From NCBI GenBank assembly GCA_017536475.1, contig JAFXHH010000014.1, forward strand, positions 1 to 52,603: a stretch of DNA of 52,603 bases, read 5' to 3'. A model generated the notes under the pieces. It did not search any database. It was not told the origin of the DNA and saw only the letters and a list, made by a program, of their open reading frames with translations. Made by a program: the position numbers and the translations under genes. Shown piece after piece: positions 38,104 through 47,843 of this stretch (the stretch's first letter is position 1; every line of letters begins with the position of its first letter). The DNA comes from Clostridia bacterium. GTDB taxonomy: Bacteria; Bacillota; Clostridia; Oscillospirales; CAG-272.

Positions 38104-38637
38104 ATGAAGATCAACATCATCGGCAGACAGTTAAACGTGTATGAAGACACAAAGGCAATGATCACCGAAAAGCTTTCCAAGCTCGACAAGTATTTCGGCG
38201 AAGAAGGAAACGCGACCGTCACCCTGAGCCACAAGCGCAATCTTTCCACGCTTGAGATAACGATCAAGGCCTCAAACACCTTATTCAGAAGTGAGGTAGA
38301 TGCCGAAACCTTCAGAGAAGCGCTTGATAAATCAATTGATAATATAGAAAGACAGATCAGAAAGAACAAGACGCGCTTGCGCAAAAAGCTGCGCGAGGGA
38401 CTGATCTCGGACGAGGCTATTGCGGCTGCATCCGTTGGAGAGGAGCCCGAAGAATCCGATATTATCATCAGAACTAAAAAATTTGAGTATACTCCGATGT
38501 CCCCCGAGGAAGCTGTCATGCAGATGAATCTGCTCGGGCACACCTTCTTCGTGTTCAACGACTCGACGACCGAAAAGACCTGCGTCGTGTATAAGAGAAA
38601 GGACGGCAACTACGGTCTCATTGAGCCCGAAAACTAA
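38104..38637 (+). CDS. hpf: ribosome hibernation promoting factor, long form
   Basis: The 177-residue protein belongs to the S30AE/RaiA family. The N-terminal domain (about residues 1-97, MKINIIGRQLNVYEDTKAMI) binds the decoding centre, and the C-terminal domain (about 122-177, MSPEEAVMQMNLLGHTFFVF) drives 100S ribosome dimer formation in the long form. AGGAGG lies 6 nt before the chosen ATG. The frame stays open upstream, but that part lies inside the structured RNA and is rejected. A strong terminator closes this one-gene unit. Confidence 0.96.
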   Translation: MKINIIGRQLNVYEDTKAMITEKLSKLDKYFGEEGNATVTLSHKRNLSTLEITIKASNTLFRSEVDAETFREALDKSIDNIERQIRKNKTRLRKKLREGLISDEAIAAASVGEEPEESDIIIRTKKFEYTPMSPEEAVMQMNLLGHTFFVFNDSTTEKTCVVYKRKDGNYGLIEPEN

Positions 38638-38661
38638 TAAAAATTTTTAGCCCAGCAAGTT

Positions 38662-38697
38662 AAAATCTCCACTCGCCACACGGCGAGTGGAGATTTT
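38662..38697 (+). terminator. terminator of hpf
   Basis: AAAATCTCCACTCGCC-ACAC and the exact complement give a 16-bp stem ending in TTTT, 25 bp after the stop. Confidence 0.9.
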
Positions 38698-38743
38698 GTG
38701 TGAATAATCATATCAATATCAAATATTCTGATGAATATGGATA

Positions 38744-38771
38744 TTGACTTTTTCGCAGAATGATTTATAAT
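38744..38771 (+). promoter_or_regulatory. promoter of the GH42-like lipoprotein gene
   Basis: TTGACT and TATAAT are separated by 16 nt, about 45 bp before the start codon. Confidence 0.75.
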
Positions 38772-38817
38772 AAAAATAAGGTAACCCATCTTACAACAAT
38801 TAAGGACGGAAACGAAA

Positions 38818-40788
38818 ATGAAACGATCGCGTTTTTTTAAGCCTGCCCGAATCATCGTTATTTTACTCTGTATGAGTATGCTGTTGTGCGCGTGTGCTCA
38901 AGTCGGAAACGGTTTTGAGACCGAGGATACTACAATGAACGTTGACGAAACCACGGAAAAGAAAGAAAATTCAACAGAAGCTGAAAATGATACGACCGAA
39001 AAGAAAGAGGAGACGAGCGACGGCATGAAATCCCCCGAATTGACAAGCAAAGTAACCGAAAGATATTTTATCTTCCGTATCTGGAATTTTTCAATTATGT
39101 CGTACCAAAGCTTCAAGTACACGGTCGACGAGGCGGTAAAAAGCGGATTTAACGCAATAAAGGTACATATTCCCTGGGCGCTCGTACAGCCTGACGCCAA
39201 TACTATGAATTTTTCCGAGTTTGACCGAATGGTCGATTACGTGGTCAATGAAAAGGGCTTGAAGGTGGCGATCTCGGTCGATCTTACGCGTAGAGAGACC
39301 GACGCCTTGATCGGACAAGAGCATATTCAGCGCGATATAAACGGAAATCTTTGTGTCGGCGGCTCGCACGCGGGAGACCGTACAGTTATCTCCTTCTGCT
39401 CTGACTACGCGGTGCAAAAAGCGATAGATTTCTACAAAATCGCAGTCGATCACTACGAAAGCCTTTGCGGAGATGACGTTCTTTTTTATCTCCCTGCCTT
39501 CAATCCCTATTGTGAAACTGAATATTGGGCAGCGGCAGAGTACGACTATTCAGATCTTGCTCTTGCGGCTTTTGCGGAATTTCTTAAGGATGAATACGGC
39601 AGCGTTAATGAGATGAACGCTGCACTTGGCACGAGCTATACAAGCTTTGAGGCGGTAATTCCCCCATCCTGCAATAAGGCATACGCGCTTGGAATACTTT
39701 GGTACCGCTTCCGCCACGAAAAGCTGAAGGCAGTAATAGACGGGCTTGCTAAAGCACAGAAGTCTGTAGCGCCAAGCTCCGAATTTGCAGTTCAGTTTGG
39801 AAGCGTATTTGACGATCATTCCGCGACAAGAGGAACGCTTGCTTTTACCGACCTTTGCGAGCAGGTCGACGTGCTCTGGGTCGACGATGGCCCTATGTAC
39901 GATCATTCCTGGTCTATGGATTATATCCGCGCCGCACTCGACGGCAAGGTAAAGCTCGCGCAGGAGATCGACGGCCCTCATCAGAATGAGGCAACGCCCG
40001 AAAGATATCTCGATCAAGGACTTACCGTGTTTGAGCACGGCGCGACATACGTCAGCGCGGCAAACTGGTCGATCGACGAAAATTACCGCAAATACGAGCA
40101 TGTGTGGAGAGAGATAGCGGATACCTGGCTTGTAGAAGATCATCCCGAGGTAAAGACGACCACGGAAAATACGCAGATCCTGGAGATATCTCTATTGAGC
40201 CGCTTCAGGCGAGGAGGATTTGGAGCATATCTTGCGAGATATAAGGATCTTGCAGGCAAGGAAAAGGAATTTGTATATATCCGTATAGTAGATGACCTCT
40301 CAAACGTAAAGAGTGGGTCCGTACTCCCCTTCCATTCCTTCCCCGGAGATTTTTCAGGCACGCAGGGAGAGAACGGCTGGTATTACCGCAGCCACAGAAA
40401 AGGAAGGTTCTTTGATATGGAATTCTCCGACGGTATGTGGAAAGGAAAAGCAGAGTATACGCTGGTGATGAATGGGAGCGTGCACCCCGACGAGTATGAT
40501 GCGGCAATAGTTTTCAAAGCCGATAAGGACGGAGACGTAGAATTTTCCTATACTATTTCGTTGGCGTCCGATGAAAGCGACGGTGTAGAATACACCGTGC
40601 TCGTTAACGGCGAGCCAATAAAGGAGATTGGCGAGAACTTTATATATCTGCCGTACGGAGACGTGGCTTCAGGCGCACTTGTTTTGCAGATCCGACAGGG
40701 CGATGAGATCGCGCTCATCGTAAACAAACACGACACCAAAGTAAGCGATACTACCGCACTAAACTTAACTGTAGAATATCTTAATTGA
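38818..40788 (+). CDS. lipoprotein glycoside hydrolase, GH42/beta-galactosidase-like
   Basis: The 656-residue protein begins with a lipoprotein signal (lipobox LCAC, Cys at about 24) and a Thr/Glu/Lys-rich stalk (to about residue 72). A TIM-barrel glycosidase domain follows, with NAIKVHIPWALVQPDANTMN, AFNPYCETEYW (probable acid/base Glu) and FLKDEYGSVNEMNAALGTSY, a pattern seen in GH42 beta-galactosidases. Later segments (LWVDDGPMYD, KLAQEIDGP) may hold the nucleophile. The last 150 residues are beta-rich. It should act on glycans at the cell surface. The family call is moderate because the sequence diverges from classical GH42. It is monocistronic. Confidence 0.75.
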   Translation: MKRSRFFKPARIIVILLCMSMLLCACAQVGNGFETEDTTMNVDETTEKKENSTEAENDTTEKKEETSDGMKSPELTSKVTERYFIFRIWNFSIMSYQSFKYTVDEAVKSGFNAIKVHIPWALVQPDANTMNFSEFDRMVDYVVNEKGLKVAISVDLTRRETDALIGQEHIQRDINGNLCVGGSHAGDRTVISFCSDYAVQKAIDFYKIAVDHYESLCGDDVLFYLPAFNPYCETEYWAAAEYDYSDLALAAFAEFLKDEYGSVNEMNAALGTSYTSFEAVIPPSCNKAYALGILWYRFRHEKLKAVIDGLAKAQKSVAPSSEFAVQFGSVFDDHSATRGTLAFTDLCEQVDVLWVDDGPMYDHSWSMDYIRAALDGKVKLAQEIDGPHQNEATPERYLDQGLTVFEHGATYVSAANWSIDENYRKYEHVWREIADTWLVEDHPEVKTTTENTQILEISLLSRFRRGGFGAYLARYKDLAGKEKEFVYIRIVDDLSNVKSGSVLPFHSFPGDFSGTQGENGWYYRSHRKGRFFDMEFSDGMWKGKAEYTLVMNGSVHPDEYDAAIVFKADKDGDVEFSYTISLASDESDGVEYTVLVNGEPIKEIGENFIYLPYGDVASGALVLQIRQGDEIALIVNKHDTKVSDTTALNLTVEYLN

Positions 40789-40799
40789 CAGTCATAACA

Positions 40800-40838
40800 A
40801 TTATCCCCCGATATCAAAAAGATATCGGGGGATAATTG
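40800..40838. terminator. bidirectional terminator
   Basis: A perfect 17-bp stem (AATTATCCCCCGATATC and its complement) with loop AAAAA lies between convergent genes. The GC-rich core makes it strong, though its T-run is short (GTTTATT). Confidence 0.85.
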
Positions 40839-40846
40839 TTTATTCT

Positions 40847-41983
40847 TTATAAATATACGTCTTCTTCGAAATGTGCCGCCGTTAAAGCACCCGCACCGCC
40901 GTCATAAAGCGAATTTTTCATATATACGGCTGTGATCTGATTTTCGGGATCTACCCACATGTGCGCTCCATACGCTCCACTCCAACCAAAAGAGCCAACG
41001 GGCAAAAGAACATAATCTGCCCCCGTTATAACTCTGACTCCAAGTCCCCATTTTTGCGGACCCGGCATGATCTGATCGGAGAGCGAGGGAGTTTGCATTT
41101 TCTTTATCAGTTCCCTGCTTATCAGCTGTGTGCCGTCTGCGGTCTTGCCGTCTGCAAGCAGCATTTCGGCAAATCTTGAATAATCTCCGATGGTAGAAAC
41201 GAGACTGGCTCCGCCGCAAAAATACGTAAGCGGAAGATCGGACATCGTATGGTGTTTGTCAAGAGGTAAAAAGCTCGATTTGCCATCTTCGAAGTTATGT
41301 AAATTGACAATTCTTCCCCACTGATCTTCTGTGGGAACAAACGTGGTATCAACCATTCCGAGAGGAGCGAAAAGTTCTTCTTTGAGAAATTGATCATACG
41401 CTTTTCCCGAAGTGATCTCAACTACGCGTGCAAGCAGATCAAACGCGATGAGAGGAGAATAGGCGGTCACACTTCCGGGTTCAAATGCAAGCGGAAGATT
41501 TGCATAAGCATTTGCTATGCTTTGAAGATCTACCTTTTCGTGAGGCAGAAGCTTTGTAAAAAGCTTATCGCCAAGCTCGAGTGAGCCAACTCCGCTTGTG
41601 TGATTGAGCAGGTTTAAAATTTTAATTTTTTCGGTCGCCTTGCGGACGATGACGATCTCTTCGCCCTCGGCAAGAGCGCCGATCTCCATATCCGCAAATT
41701 CGGGAATGAATTTTTCAATAGGATCATAGATCGAAACAAGCCCTCTGTCGACCTGCTTCAAGATCGCCGCCGTAGTGATCGGCTTTGTCAGCGATGCAAG
41801 ACGGAATATTGTCGATTCGGTCAAAGGCTTGCCGTTGTCCGATCGTCCAAAGCAGTTCTGATAGACGACCTTTCCCTCTTGTTTCACGATTACCGAAGCA
41901 CCGCCGACGCGCCCTGAGGCGATATCTTCGTTTATTCGGTTCTCGATCTTAATTTTTATCTTTTGTTCGTCAAGAATTTTCAT
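40847..41983 (-). CDS. beta-lactamase-related serine hydrolase
   Basis: This 378-residue enzyme belongs to the class C beta-lactamase/DD-peptidase (S12) superfamily. The nucleophile motif is SLTK (LASLTKPITTAAILK, about residues 68-82). The second motif is TAYSPLIAFDLLA, with Tyr-Ser-Pro in place of the usual Tyr-x-Asn, and the third region is GWSGAYG. It has no signal peptide, so it is probably a cytoplasmic esterase or peptidase rather than a resistance enzyme. No clear ribosome binding site precedes the ATG, which lies 9 bp after the pepD stop; translational coupling is likely. It is the last gene of the mreB-pepD operon. Confidence 0.85.
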   Translation of the reverse strand: MKILDEQKIKIKIENRINEDIASGRVGGASVIVKQEGKVVYQNCFGRSDNGKPLTESTIFRLASLTKPITTAAILKQVDRGLVSIYDPIEKFIPEFADMEIGALAEGEEIVIVRKATEKIKILNLLNHTSGVGSLELGDKLFTKLLPHEKVDLQSIANAYANLPLAFEPGSVTAYSPLIAFDLLARVVEITSGKAYDQFLKEELFAPLGMVDTTFVPTEDQWGRIVNLHNFEDGKSSFLPLDKHHTMSDLPLTYFCGGASLVSTIGDYSRFAEMLLADGKTADGTQLISRELIKKMQTPSLSDQIMPGPQKWGLGVRVITGADYVLLPVGSFGWSGAYGAHMWVDPENQITAVYMKNSLYDGGAGALTAAHFEEDVYL

Positions 41984-41992
41984 AATATTGGA

Positions 41993-43432
41993 TTATTTTT
42001 TCGTAATGACTTCAAGGAGTAACTTCCAAACTCTTTCGCAGGAAGCGAGGTCGAGATGCTCGTCGGGAGAATGAATGTCGTGCATATTCGGTCCTACCGA
42101 AATAACGTCCATTCCCGTCATCTTCGACGAAAGGATCCCACATTCAAGTCCCGCATGTATCACGCCAACGGAGATATCCTTACCAAACAGCTTCTTGTAT
42201 GCCGCGGCATAATCATCTCGAAGCTCGGATACAGGCGCATATTCCCAACCGGGATATCTGGCATAATGTGCACATTCGGCACCCGAGAGGGCGCAAAGCA
42301 TATCAAGCTCGCGGCAGGAAAGATCAAGCTGAGACTCGATCGAAGAGCGAGCCGAAAGTATAAATTTTATTCTTTGAGAGTTCGTTTCCGCAACGCCGAG
42401 ATTTCTCGAATATTCAACAAGCCCCTTTATATCGTTGCTCATTTTGAGCACTCCCGTTTTAACGCAAGAGAGAAAAGCCACTATTTTCTCGGTTTCGTCA
42501 AGAGAAATGCATTTTTGGGGATTATCAACGCAGTCGACCTTTACAAGAAGGTCCTTATCGTCGTGACAAAGCTCTTTTCTGATTCCCCAGACCTCGTTGA
42601 TAGCGGCAAGGCTTGCCTTTTTTTCGTCCTCTACGAGAATAGTGGCAAATGCTTCTCTTGCAATAGCGTTGTCCTTGCCACCGCCGCAGAAGGATACCAA
42701 AGAAAATTTTTCTTCTGCCCAGACAGCGCCGAGAATTCTAGCAAGCGCGACTATGGCATTGGTCTTTCCGCAGTGTATCTCCGCACCCGAGTGTCCGCCC
42801 GAGAGACCCGTGACCGATATTTTCAGAGCAGTTGCGGTATTTGAAGCTTCGCAAGCAGAGTAGTTAAAGTCTACTTCTGTTCGGCAACCACCCGCGCAGC
42901 CCGCGGTGATCTGCCACTCTTCTTCGCTGTCGAGATTGATCATCTTCTTTGCGGTCACGACAGAGCAATCGAACGCCTTTGCTCCGTCAAGTCCCGTTTC
43001 CTCCTCTACGGTGAAAAGGCACTCGAGAAGGGGGTGCTTATCGGTTTCCAGTAAAGCAAGGATCATAGCAACGGCAATACCGTTGTCGCCGCCGAGCGTT
43101 GTTCCGTCTGCCCACAAAAATCCGTCCTTGACCGAAAGCTTCAGTCCGTCCCGAAGAAAATCGTGATCGGAATCAGCATTTTTTTCGCAGACCATATCCA
43201 TGTGACCCTGCAAAAGTATCGCAGGCTTGTCCTCATAGCCGGAGGTCGCTTCCTTGCGGACAAAGACGTTACCCGCATCGTCGCGGAACGAGAAAAGTCC
43301 CAGCTTCTTGGCAAAATTCTCAACGTAATCCGCAACATCTGACTCGTTTCCCGAGCCGTGAGGAATAGCGCATATATCTTCAAATATCTCAAAAACTCTT
43401 TTGGGCTCGTAGCCCTTTACTACGTATTCCAT
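41993..43432 (-). CDS. pepD: aminoacyl-histidine dipeptidase (M20)
   Basis: The 479-residue M20 metallopeptidase of the PepD (beta-Ala-His dipeptidase) group carries LQGHMDMVCEK (metal His and Asp), GTTLGGDNGIAVAM (bridging Asp) and FTVEEETGLDGAKA (catalytic Glu pair). The C-terminal HAGLECGILSSKM and GPNMHDIHSPDE segments are typical of PepD. It cleaves dipeptides such as Xaa-His in the cytoplasm. AGGTG lies 6 nt before the ATG. It is placed 11 bp after mreB. Confidence 0.95.
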   Translation of the reverse strand: MEYVVKGYEPKRVFEIFEDICAIPHGSGNESDVADYVENFAKKLGLFSFRDDAGNVFVRKEATSGYEDKPAILLQGHMDMVCEKNADSDHDFLRDGLKLSVKDGFLWADGTTLGGDNGIAVAMILALLETDKHPLLECLFTVEEETGLDGAKAFDCSVVTAKKMINLDSEEEWQITAGCAGGCRTEVDFNYSACEASNTATALKISVTGLSGGHSGAEIHCGKTNAIVALARILGAVWAEEKFSLVSFCGGGKDNAIAREAFATILVEDEKKASLAAINEVWGIRKELCHDDKDLLVKVDCVDNPQKCISLDETEKIVAFLSCVKTGVLKMSNDIKGLVEYSRNLGVAETNSQRIKFILSARSSIESQLDLSCRELDMLCALSGAECAHYARYPGWEYAPVSELRDDYAAAYKKLFGKDISVGVIHAGLECGILSSKMTGMDVISVGPNMHDIHSPDEHLDLASCERVWKLLLEVITKK

Positions 43433-43443
43433 AATTCACCTGA

Positions 43444-44466
43444 TCATTTATAATAATTGTCATCGTCAAACGAGTGCTTATTTAAAGTACTCATTTTCTT
43501 ACCTATTCCAAGCGCCACGCAGGACTCGGGATTCTTTGCAATAACGGTCTTGATACCCGTTACTCTTGATATGAGCTTGTCGAGTCCGCCAAGCAGACTT
43601 CCGCCGCCAACCATAATGATTCCGTTATGTAGAATATCTCCCACAAGCTCGGGCGGAGTTTTTTCAATGATCTCACAAATACCGTCGATAAGCTCGGTCA
43701 TGGGCTTGTACATCGCGCCAATCATTTCCTTTGATGAAAGTGTAGCAGTTTTCGGCATTCCGCTTGAAATGTCGCGGCCCTTGACGTCAAGAAGCCTTGC
43801 TTCTCCGTGCTCGTATACCTGACCTATCTTTATTTTAATGCTCTCGGCAGTTCTTTCGCCGATAAGCATATTGTATTTATCCCTTACGTAGTCAACGATC
43901 GCCTCGTCAAAGCTGTCGCCGCCGACCTTTATCGTTTTCGACACAACAATGCCGCCAAGCGAGATGACCGCGATCTCGGTCACGCCGCCGCCAATGTCGA
44001 CCGTCATATTACCAACTGCGGTTCTTATGTTTGATCCCGCGCCGAGAGCCGCGGCAATGGGGGATTCGATGAGGAAGGTCTTTCTCGCCCCAGCCTCTCT
44101 TGCAGCATCGAGAATCGCTCTCTGCTCTATCTCGGACATTCCCGAAGGAACGCTTATCATAATTCTCGGGGGAAGCAGAGTTTTTCCGCAAGCGCGGCGG
44201 ATGAAATACTGAAGCATCTTCAAGGTGACCTCATATTCGTTTATCATTCCGTCCTTGAGTGGTCTGAGCGCAGAAATACCGTCGGGAGTTCTGCCCATCA
44301 TCTCTTGGGCTTCCTTACCGACCTTGATGACTCTGTCAGTCGTTTTATCTATCGCAACGACACTGGGCTCGCGCATAACGATGCCCTTTCCCTGAACGTA
44401 GACTTGCACAGTGGCTGTTCCCAGGTCTATTCCGATGTCTCTGCTTAGAATTATATTTTTAAACAC
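43444..44466 (-). CDS. mreB: rod shape-determining protein MreB/Mbl
   Basis: The 340-residue bacterial actin has IGIDLGTATVQVYVQGKG (phosphate 1), ALRPLKDGMINEYE, PSGMSEIEQRAILDAAREAGA, the phosphate 2 motif MTVDIGGGVTEIAVISLGGIV, and the adenosine motif IIMVGGGSLLGGLD. It forms membrane filaments that guide cell-wall synthesis. The start is GTG with GGAGG 8 nt upstream. It leads an operon with pepD and a serine hydrolase instead of mreCD, which lie about 22 kb away. It could equally be the Mbl paralogue. Confidence 0.94.
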   Translation of the reverse strand: MFKNIILSRDIGIDLGTATVQVYVQGKGIVMREPSVVAIDKTTDRVIKVGKEAQEMMGRTPDGISALRPLKDGMINEYEVTLKMLQYFIRRACGKTLLPPRIMISVPSGMSEIEQRAILDAAREAGARKTFLIESPIAAALGAGSNIRTAVGNMTVDIGGGVTEIAVISLGGIVVSKTIKVGGDSFDEAIVDYVRDKYNMLIGERTAESIKIKIGQVYEHGEARLLDVKGRDISSGMPKTATLSSKEMIGAMYKPMTELIDGICEIIEKTPPELVGDILHNGIIMVGGGSLLGGLDKLISRVTGIKTVIAKNPESCVALGIGKKMSTLNKHSFDDDNYYK

Positions 44467-44559
44467 CGATATTTCCTCCGTGTTTCATCTGTCTGTATCT
44501 TTTATAGCTTGGGGCGACTCCGACCGCGCAAAGCGACGAAACCCACCCTACCATTTTAA

Positions 44560-44588
44560 TTATACAACAAAATATTACCAAAAGTCAA
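44560..44588 (-). promoter_or_regulatory. promoter of the mreB operon
   Basis: Minus-strand TTGACT and TATAAT are separated by 17 nt, about 95 bp before the GTG start of mreB. Confidence 0.8.
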
Positions 44589-44692
44589 ATATTTTTTATA
44601 AATATATCATTAACTTAAAGAAAACAAAAAATCGAATAATAAAAAAGTCCGTCGTTTTTTGTTTTTTGATTTCAAAAGCCGTCGACCGAGCT

Positions 44693-45499
44693 TTATTTTT
44701 TAGTTTTCGCCTCGGTCTTTGCGATACAAGCAATTATTACGGTCTTTGCTCCCGACTTTTTCAAAAGCTCCACTCCCCTTTTTAGCGTAGCACCCGTCGT
44801 CATTACGTCGTCGACTATCACGAACGCCTTGTTCGATGCAAGATCTTCCGCCTTGACTCGTTTACCTTTACGATCGAAAGAATTTTTATGCTTAGGGTTT
44901 TTCAAAAATATGGAGGTTTCGGCATTTTTGCTTCGATCCTTTTTGGAAAGCAGCTTTTGTTCTTTTCCCCTGCGTCGCGTAAACGAGGGTTGGACAGACG
45001 CGCCGAATCTTTGCGCGACCTTTTTGGCCAATTCCTTGCCCTGATCAAATCCGTTTTCAGCGATCGCCGCGTCGGTTCTTGGTATCCATGTGAATACACA
45101 ATCTTTGGGATCCAGAGCCATTCGTGTGAATACCTTTTCAAGAGAAGGAGCAAGCTCCTCTGCCATAAATTCAAAATATTGCGCGTTGTTTGTGCGCTTC
45201 ATTTTTAAAATTGCTCTCGTTTGAACGTTGTTTGAGTCGGGATTGTAAAAGCAGACCGACGGTATGCTCGGCTGTTTATCCTTGAAAAAACTCGGATGAC
45301 AAGAACAAAGAGCCGAAATATTAGAGCATACGGGACATAACGTGCCCTTTGCTCTCTCCCACTTCTTCAGGCAATCTGAACAAAAGCAAACCTTGCCGTA
45401 AGCGACAATCTCGTTTTCGGGAAGGGGCGACAGACGCTCGTTGCAGGAAATGCATTTGGGAACGAAAAACAGATTTTTCAAAACTTCAAAAAATTTCAT
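44693..45499 (-). CDS. comF: ComF family protein
   Basis: The 268-residue ComF-type protein has N-terminal zinc-ribbon Cys pairs (CISC, CFCSDC, CPVC, CSC; about residues 17-75) and a C-terminal phosphoribosyltransferase domain with the PRPP motif VIVDDVMTTGAT. In naturally competent bacteria ComF is needed for DNA uptake, and it often occurs in non-competent ones. The frame extends 18 codons upstream through a hydrophobic stretch, but family members start close to KFFEVLKNLFFVPKC, so the later ATG is used; neither start has a strong ribosome binding site. It follows recD2 by about 60 bp. Confidence 0.88.
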   Translation of the reverse strand: MKFFEVLKNLFFVPKCISCNERLSPLPENEIVAYGKVCFCSDCLKKWERAKGTLCPVCSNISALCSCHPSFFKDKQPSIPSVCFYNPDSNNVQTRAILKMKRTNNAQYFEFMAEELAPSLEKVFTRMALDPKDCVFTWIPRTDAAIAENGFDQGKELAKKVAQRFGASVQPSFTRRRGKEQKLLSKKDRSKNAETSIFLKNPKHKNSFDRKGKRVKAEDLASNKAFVIVDDVMTTGATLKRGVELLKKSGAKTVIIACIAKTEAKTKK

Positions 45500-45560
45500 A
45501 ACCACCAATAAAACAAAGAGAGAGAAACCAAAAAAACAAAGCTCCTCTCTCATTTTTCAA

Positions 45561-47816
45561 TCATTTTACCAACAATCTTTGTTTAAGACAAGTATACCTT
45601 GCGCTCGTATGGGTGTTGGATACCATAGCTTCGGCAACGTCGGCTCTGCCGACAAGTATTACCATTCTTTGCGCACGCGTGACCGCCGTGTAAAAGAGAT
45701 TCTTGGTCAGAAGCATGCTCGGAGCGCGGTACAGAGGAATAATAACTATCGGATATTCGCAGCCCTGACTCTTGTGAACGGTAATTGCATAGGCGTGCTC
45801 GAGATCCTCGAGCATGGAAAAATCATATGTCACGTGTCTGTCGTCGAAGACGATCTCCATACACTCGTTAAACGAGTCGATACGAAGAATAGTTCCTATA
45901 TCTCCGTTGAAAATTCCCGTGCCCGTCTCGTCGTCCTCGCGAGTCCAATCGATCTCGTAGTTGTTCTTGATCTGCATGACCTTGTCGCCCTCGCGGAAAA
46001 CACGCTCTCTGTGCTTGTGCTCTCGGCGCTTGGAGTTGGGAGGATTGAGTGCAGACTGTATCAGCACGTTGAGATTATCTGTTCCGGCATCTCCCTTTCT
46101 TGAAGGAGTGATGACCTGAATGTTTCCAACCGTCTGTGCGCCGTATGTCCTCGGGAGTCGGTTCTTGTAAAGATCGGTGACCGTGTACGCGATCTCCTCG
46201 TCGGTGTTTCGCGCGAGAAAGAAAAAGTCATTGTCCTTTACGTCAAGCCGCGGCATCTCTCCGCGGTTTATCTTGTGCGCGTTCGTGATGATCAAGGACT
46301 GCTGTGCCTGCCTGAATATCTCGTTGAGTCTGATCGTGGCAAACCTGCCGCACTCAAGCAGATCGTGAAGCACGTTTCCTGCGCCGACGCTTGGCAGCTG
46401 GTCGGCGTCGCCGATAAGAATAACTCTCGCACCGGGTTTTATCGCGCGAAGCAGACTTGACATAAGTATATTGTCTATCATCGATGATTCATCGATGATA
46501 ACGACGTTTTCCTCAAGCAGATCGGTCTCGTTCCGTCGAAATCCGGGTCTGTCGCCGTCCTCCGTGGAATACTCGAACTCGAGCAAGCGGTGAATAGTTC
46601 TCGCCTCGTGCGAGGTTGCCTCGGAAAGTCTTTTCGCTGCGCGGCCGGTAGGTGCGGCAAGCGCGACCTTCATATCCATACTGCTGAAGATATCAAGAAG
46701 CGCCTTGACTATGGTGGTCTTACCCGTGCCGGGTCCTCCGGTAAGCAGCATAACGCCGTTTTCAAGCGCGCTGATTATCGCCTTTTTCTGCATCACGGCA
46801 TACGAAAAGCCGTTCTTTCTTTCTTCGTTTTCTATAAAAATATTAGCATCAGATGTGCTGACTGCAGGACATACCTTGTCAATAAGATCGAGCTTTTCGG
46901 CAATATATTTTTCGCACTCGTAAGCGAAATTGTCGTATAAATATACGGTTTCGTTAAATCGGGAATATTTGAGCCTTCCCATAGCTATCATATCGTCAAT
47001 GACCGTGTTTATCTGAGTCTCCTCGGCTTCGAGCAAGCGCGCTGATGCGGGAATAAGCTTCTCGCGCGGCAAACAAACGTGACCGTTTTGCGCCGCGTTG
47101 TATTTTAGCACGTGCGTTACTCCGCTGATAAGTCGGGAGTAAGAGTCCTTCTCGATCCCAAGCCTCATAGCCATAGAATCGGCGCGCTCAAATCCGATTC
47201 CGTCTATTTCGTCGCAAAGACGGTAAGGGTCGGATTTTGCAATATCGATGGCGGCGGAGCCCCAACGCTTGTAGATCTTAACGGTCGTTGCCGCGCCGAA
47301 AAAGTCTCTGAAAAACATCATCGCGGAGCGAATGCCCGCCTTCGCCTTGAAATCCTCGCATATCTGCTTGGCTTTTTTTAGACTTATTCCGGGAATATCC
47401 GAGAGCCAGTCGGGATGATTTTCAAGCACGTCAAGCGTATTGTCGCCAAACTCCTCAACGATCTTAAGGGCGGTCTTCTTGCCGATTCCCTTGATCGCGC
47501 CCGAGGAAAGATAGCGCAAGATCGCGCTCGCGTCCGCAGGCATATAGCGCTCGTACTGCTTAACCACAAACTGACGACCGTATTTGGGATTGTGCTTCCA
47601 TTCGCCGTAAACGATCAGGGAATCCCCCTCCCCAACGTACGGCATAATACCTGTTATCGTTATAAGGTCGTCGTCATCAGTGCCGAGATCACAGACCATA
47701 TATCCGTTTTCCTCGTTTGCATATATAATACTTTCAATGCTTCCCGAGAGCTTTATCAGCTTTCCATCATCCTCGGGAACGATATCTCCAAACAGATTTC
47801 TGTTTTCCTCGCCCAT
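45561..47816 (-). CDS. recD2: ATP-dependent RecD2-like DNA helicase
   Basis: This 751-residue SF1B helicase has the long N-terminal extension of RecD2: an OB-like region, then helix-hairpin-helix segments (AIKGIGKKTALKIVEEFG, SDIPGISLKKAKQICEDF). The helicase motifs follow: Walker A LTGGPGTGKTTIVKALL near residue 360, motif II VIIDESSMID, and the C-terminal YAITVHKSQGCEYPIVIIP. It unwinds DNA 5' to 3' and aids recombination and replication-fork repair without RecBC. GGAGG lies before the ATG. A small membrane-protein gene ends 27 bp upstream. Confidence 0.96.
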   Translation of the reverse strand: MGEENRNLFGDIVPEDDGKLIKLSGSIESIIYANEENGYMVCDLGTDDDDLITITGIMPYVGEGDSLIVYGEWKHNPKYGRQFVVKQYERYMPADASAILRYLSSGAIKGIGKKTALKIVEEFGDNTLDVLENHPDWLSDIPGISLKKAKQICEDFKAKAGIRSAMMFFRDFFGAATTVKIYKRWGSAAIDIAKSDPYRLCDEIDGIGFERADSMAMRLGIEKDSYSRLISGVTHVLKYNAAQNGHVCLPREKLIPASARLLEAEETQINTVIDDMIAMGRLKYSRFNETVYLYDNFAYECEKYIAEKLDLIDKVCPAVSTSDANIFIENEERKNGFSYAVMQKKAIISALENGVMLLTGGPGTGKTTIVKALLDIFSSMDMKVALAAPTGRAAKRLSEATSHEARTIHRLLEFEYSTEDGDRPGFRRNETDLLEENVVIIDESSMIDNILMSSLLRAIKPGARVILIGDADQLPSVGAGNVLHDLLECGRFATIRLNEIFRQAQQSLIITNAHKINRGEMPRLDVKDNDFFFLARNTDEEIAYTVTDLYKNRLPRTYGAQTVGNIQVITPSRKGDAGTDNLNVLIQSALNPPNSKRREHKHRERVFREGDKVMQIKNNYEIDWTREDDETGTGIFNGDIGTILRIDSFNECMEIVFDDRHVTYDFSMLEDLEHAYAITVHKSQGCEYPIVIIPLYRAPSMLLTKNLFYTAVTRAQRMVILVGRADVAEAMVSNTHTSARYTCLKQRLLVK

Positions 47817-47843
47817 ACAACGACCTCCTTTTCTCTAAAAATT

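Noticed and set aside
40847..41983. Beta-lactamase resistance gene
   Set aside because: The superfamily fold fits, but there is no signal peptide and the Tyr-x-Asn motif is altered, so a general serine hydrolase is more likely.
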